Shown here piece by piece: positions 11,778-12,298 of a DNA stretch of 12,298 bases; the first letter of the stretch is position 1, and the number at the start of each line of letters is the position of its first letter. The notes beneath the pieces were generated by a model. That model made no database searches. It worked only from the letters and a program-made list of their open reading frames with translations, and had not been told where the DNA came from. The DNA comes from Frankiales bacterium (GTDB lineage Bacteria > Actinomycetota > Actinomycetes > Mycobacteriales > SCTD01). The position numbers were made by a program, and so were the translations under genes. The stretch is taken from contig JAODNB010000218.1 of assembly GCA_025464795.1 (NCBI GenBank), forward strand, positions 1 to 12,298, read 5' to 3'.

Positions 11778-12298
11778 TCAGCCGTCGACGGCGAGGACGA
11801 GGGGGAGCACCGGACCAGCACCGGCGCGTCGCAGCACCCGCGCTGCCTCCGTGAGCGTCCAGCCCGTGTCGGTGCGGTCGTCGACGAGCAGGAGCGGTGA
11901 GCCGTCGAAGGACCAGCCGGGCGGCACAGCGAAGGCGCCGCTGACGGCCCGCAGCCGCTGCGCGGAGTTGGAGCGGCCGCCCTGCGTGCCGTGAGCCAGG
12001 TCGAGCGTCCCGGCGAGCCGCAACCGCCCCACCTGAGCGAGCCGTGCGGCGAGGGACGCGACCAGCTGGGGCCGTGAGGTCGACGGGAGGGCGACGACAG
12101 TGGTGGGCCGCTCCTCCCACCCCCACCCGGCGAGCACGGTGACCACGGCCTGCACCACGTCGTCCGGCACGGGGCCGTCCGGCTCGGCGAAGACGGCGCG
12201 AAGCCGGGTGCCCCAGCCGATGTCGGACAACCGGCCGAGGGCCCTGCCCTCAGCCGCGCGCTCGCTGACGGCGATGTTCCCCGAGACGCCGAGGGTCT
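11778..12298 (-). CDS. recQ: RecQ-family ATP-dependent DNA helicase, C-terminal part (partial)
   Basis: The frame is open to the right window edge, giving 172 residues that end at TGA 11778-11780; the helicase core lies outside. The visible part matches the C-terminal region of actinobacterial RecQ-like helicases: GRALGRLSDIGWGTRLRAVF (17-36), PVPDDVVQAVVTVLAGWGW (42-60), RPQLVASLAARL (75-86), a GGRSNSAQRL segment (106-115), and LLLVDDRTDTGWT (135-147). The last resembles the PRPP-binding loop of type I phosphoribosyltransferases, so this domain is a phosphoribosyltransferase-like fold. Its role in the helicase is unknown to me. A TTG at 12230 is only an internal leucine. The assignment rests on the family-specific C-terminal pattern without sight of the motor motifs. 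Confidence 0.72.
   Translation of the reverse strand, partial: TLGVSGNIAVSERAAEGRALGRLSDIGWGTRLRAVFAEPDGPVPDDVVQAVVTVLAGWGWEERPTTVVALPSTSRPQLVASLAARLAQVGRLRLAGTLDLAHGTQGGRSNSAQRLRAVSGAFAVPPGWSFDGSPLLLVDDRTDTGWTLTEAARVLRRAGAGPVLPLVLAVDG

Noticed and set aside
11781..11792. Perfect palindrome GCCGTCGACGGC at the end of recQ
   Set aside because: It lies within the coding region, encodes part of the conserved C-terminal AVDG ending, and short GC palindromes are common in such DNA.
1..12298. CRISPR arrays, insertion sequences, phage genes or defence systems
   Set aside because: No spaced direct repeats, transposase or phage motifs, or terminal inverted repeats were seen; gene content looks like core chromosome.

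Overview
The window is GC-rich chromosomal DNA from an actinobacterium. This follows from the GC-loaded third codon positions, GTG starts, a DUF3039 protein, an actinobacterial-type RecQ with a phosphoribosyltransferase-like tail, and several genes whose -10-like hexamer lies only 6-8 nt before the start codon, as in leaderless genes. Micrococcales (for example Intrasporangiaceae) or Propionibacteriales would fit, but I cannot place the genus from sequence alone. I see no phage, IS element, CRISPR array, rRNA or tRNA.

Left part (1-5290). The window opens with the last 66 codons of a PKD-like surface or secreted protein. Next come a DinG/XPD-type iron-sulphur helicase (dinG) and, convergent to it, a membrane-anchored HExxH protein. 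A crotonase-family enzyme that lacks both hydratase glutamates is convergent with a short minus-strand gene string: a one-pass membrane protein, a DUF3039 zinc-ribbon-like protein and a spermidine-synthase-like protein. Packing is very tight: dinG and the HExxH gene share one CTAG as both stop codons, and the crotonase and spermidine-synthase-like stops are 3 nt apart.

Middle part (5290-9276). A 99-aa protein resembling sigma-70 region 4 alone is preceded by a leader of about 140 nt with striking predicted RNA structure. Downstream, on the minus strand, is a translationally coupled three-gene operon: a two-domain MGDG-synthase/GT28-like glycosyltransferase with a membrane segment and a degenerate NodB-like C-terminal domain, an apparently active NodB-type deacetylase, and a DMT-superfamily transporter. 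The set of glycosyltransferase, NodB deacetylase and DMT carrier parallels the Gram-negative Arn module (ArnC, ArnD, ArnE/F). I infer that it makes, trims and flips a lipid-linked or glycolipid sugar. This is the best candidate for an undescribed pathway here.

Right part (9277-12298). An MDR-superfamily NADPH oxidoreductase reads right. A minus-strand string reads left: the RecQ C-terminal end, a 60-aa one-pass membrane protein and an SDR oxidoreductase coupled to it by a GTGA overlap. The 443-bp gap between the convergent oxidoreductase and SDR genes is unusually large for this window. It holds a strong hairpin terminator, two further inverted repeats and a cluster of DnaA-box-like sequences, one of them a perfect TTGTCCACA, beside a small AT-richer patch.
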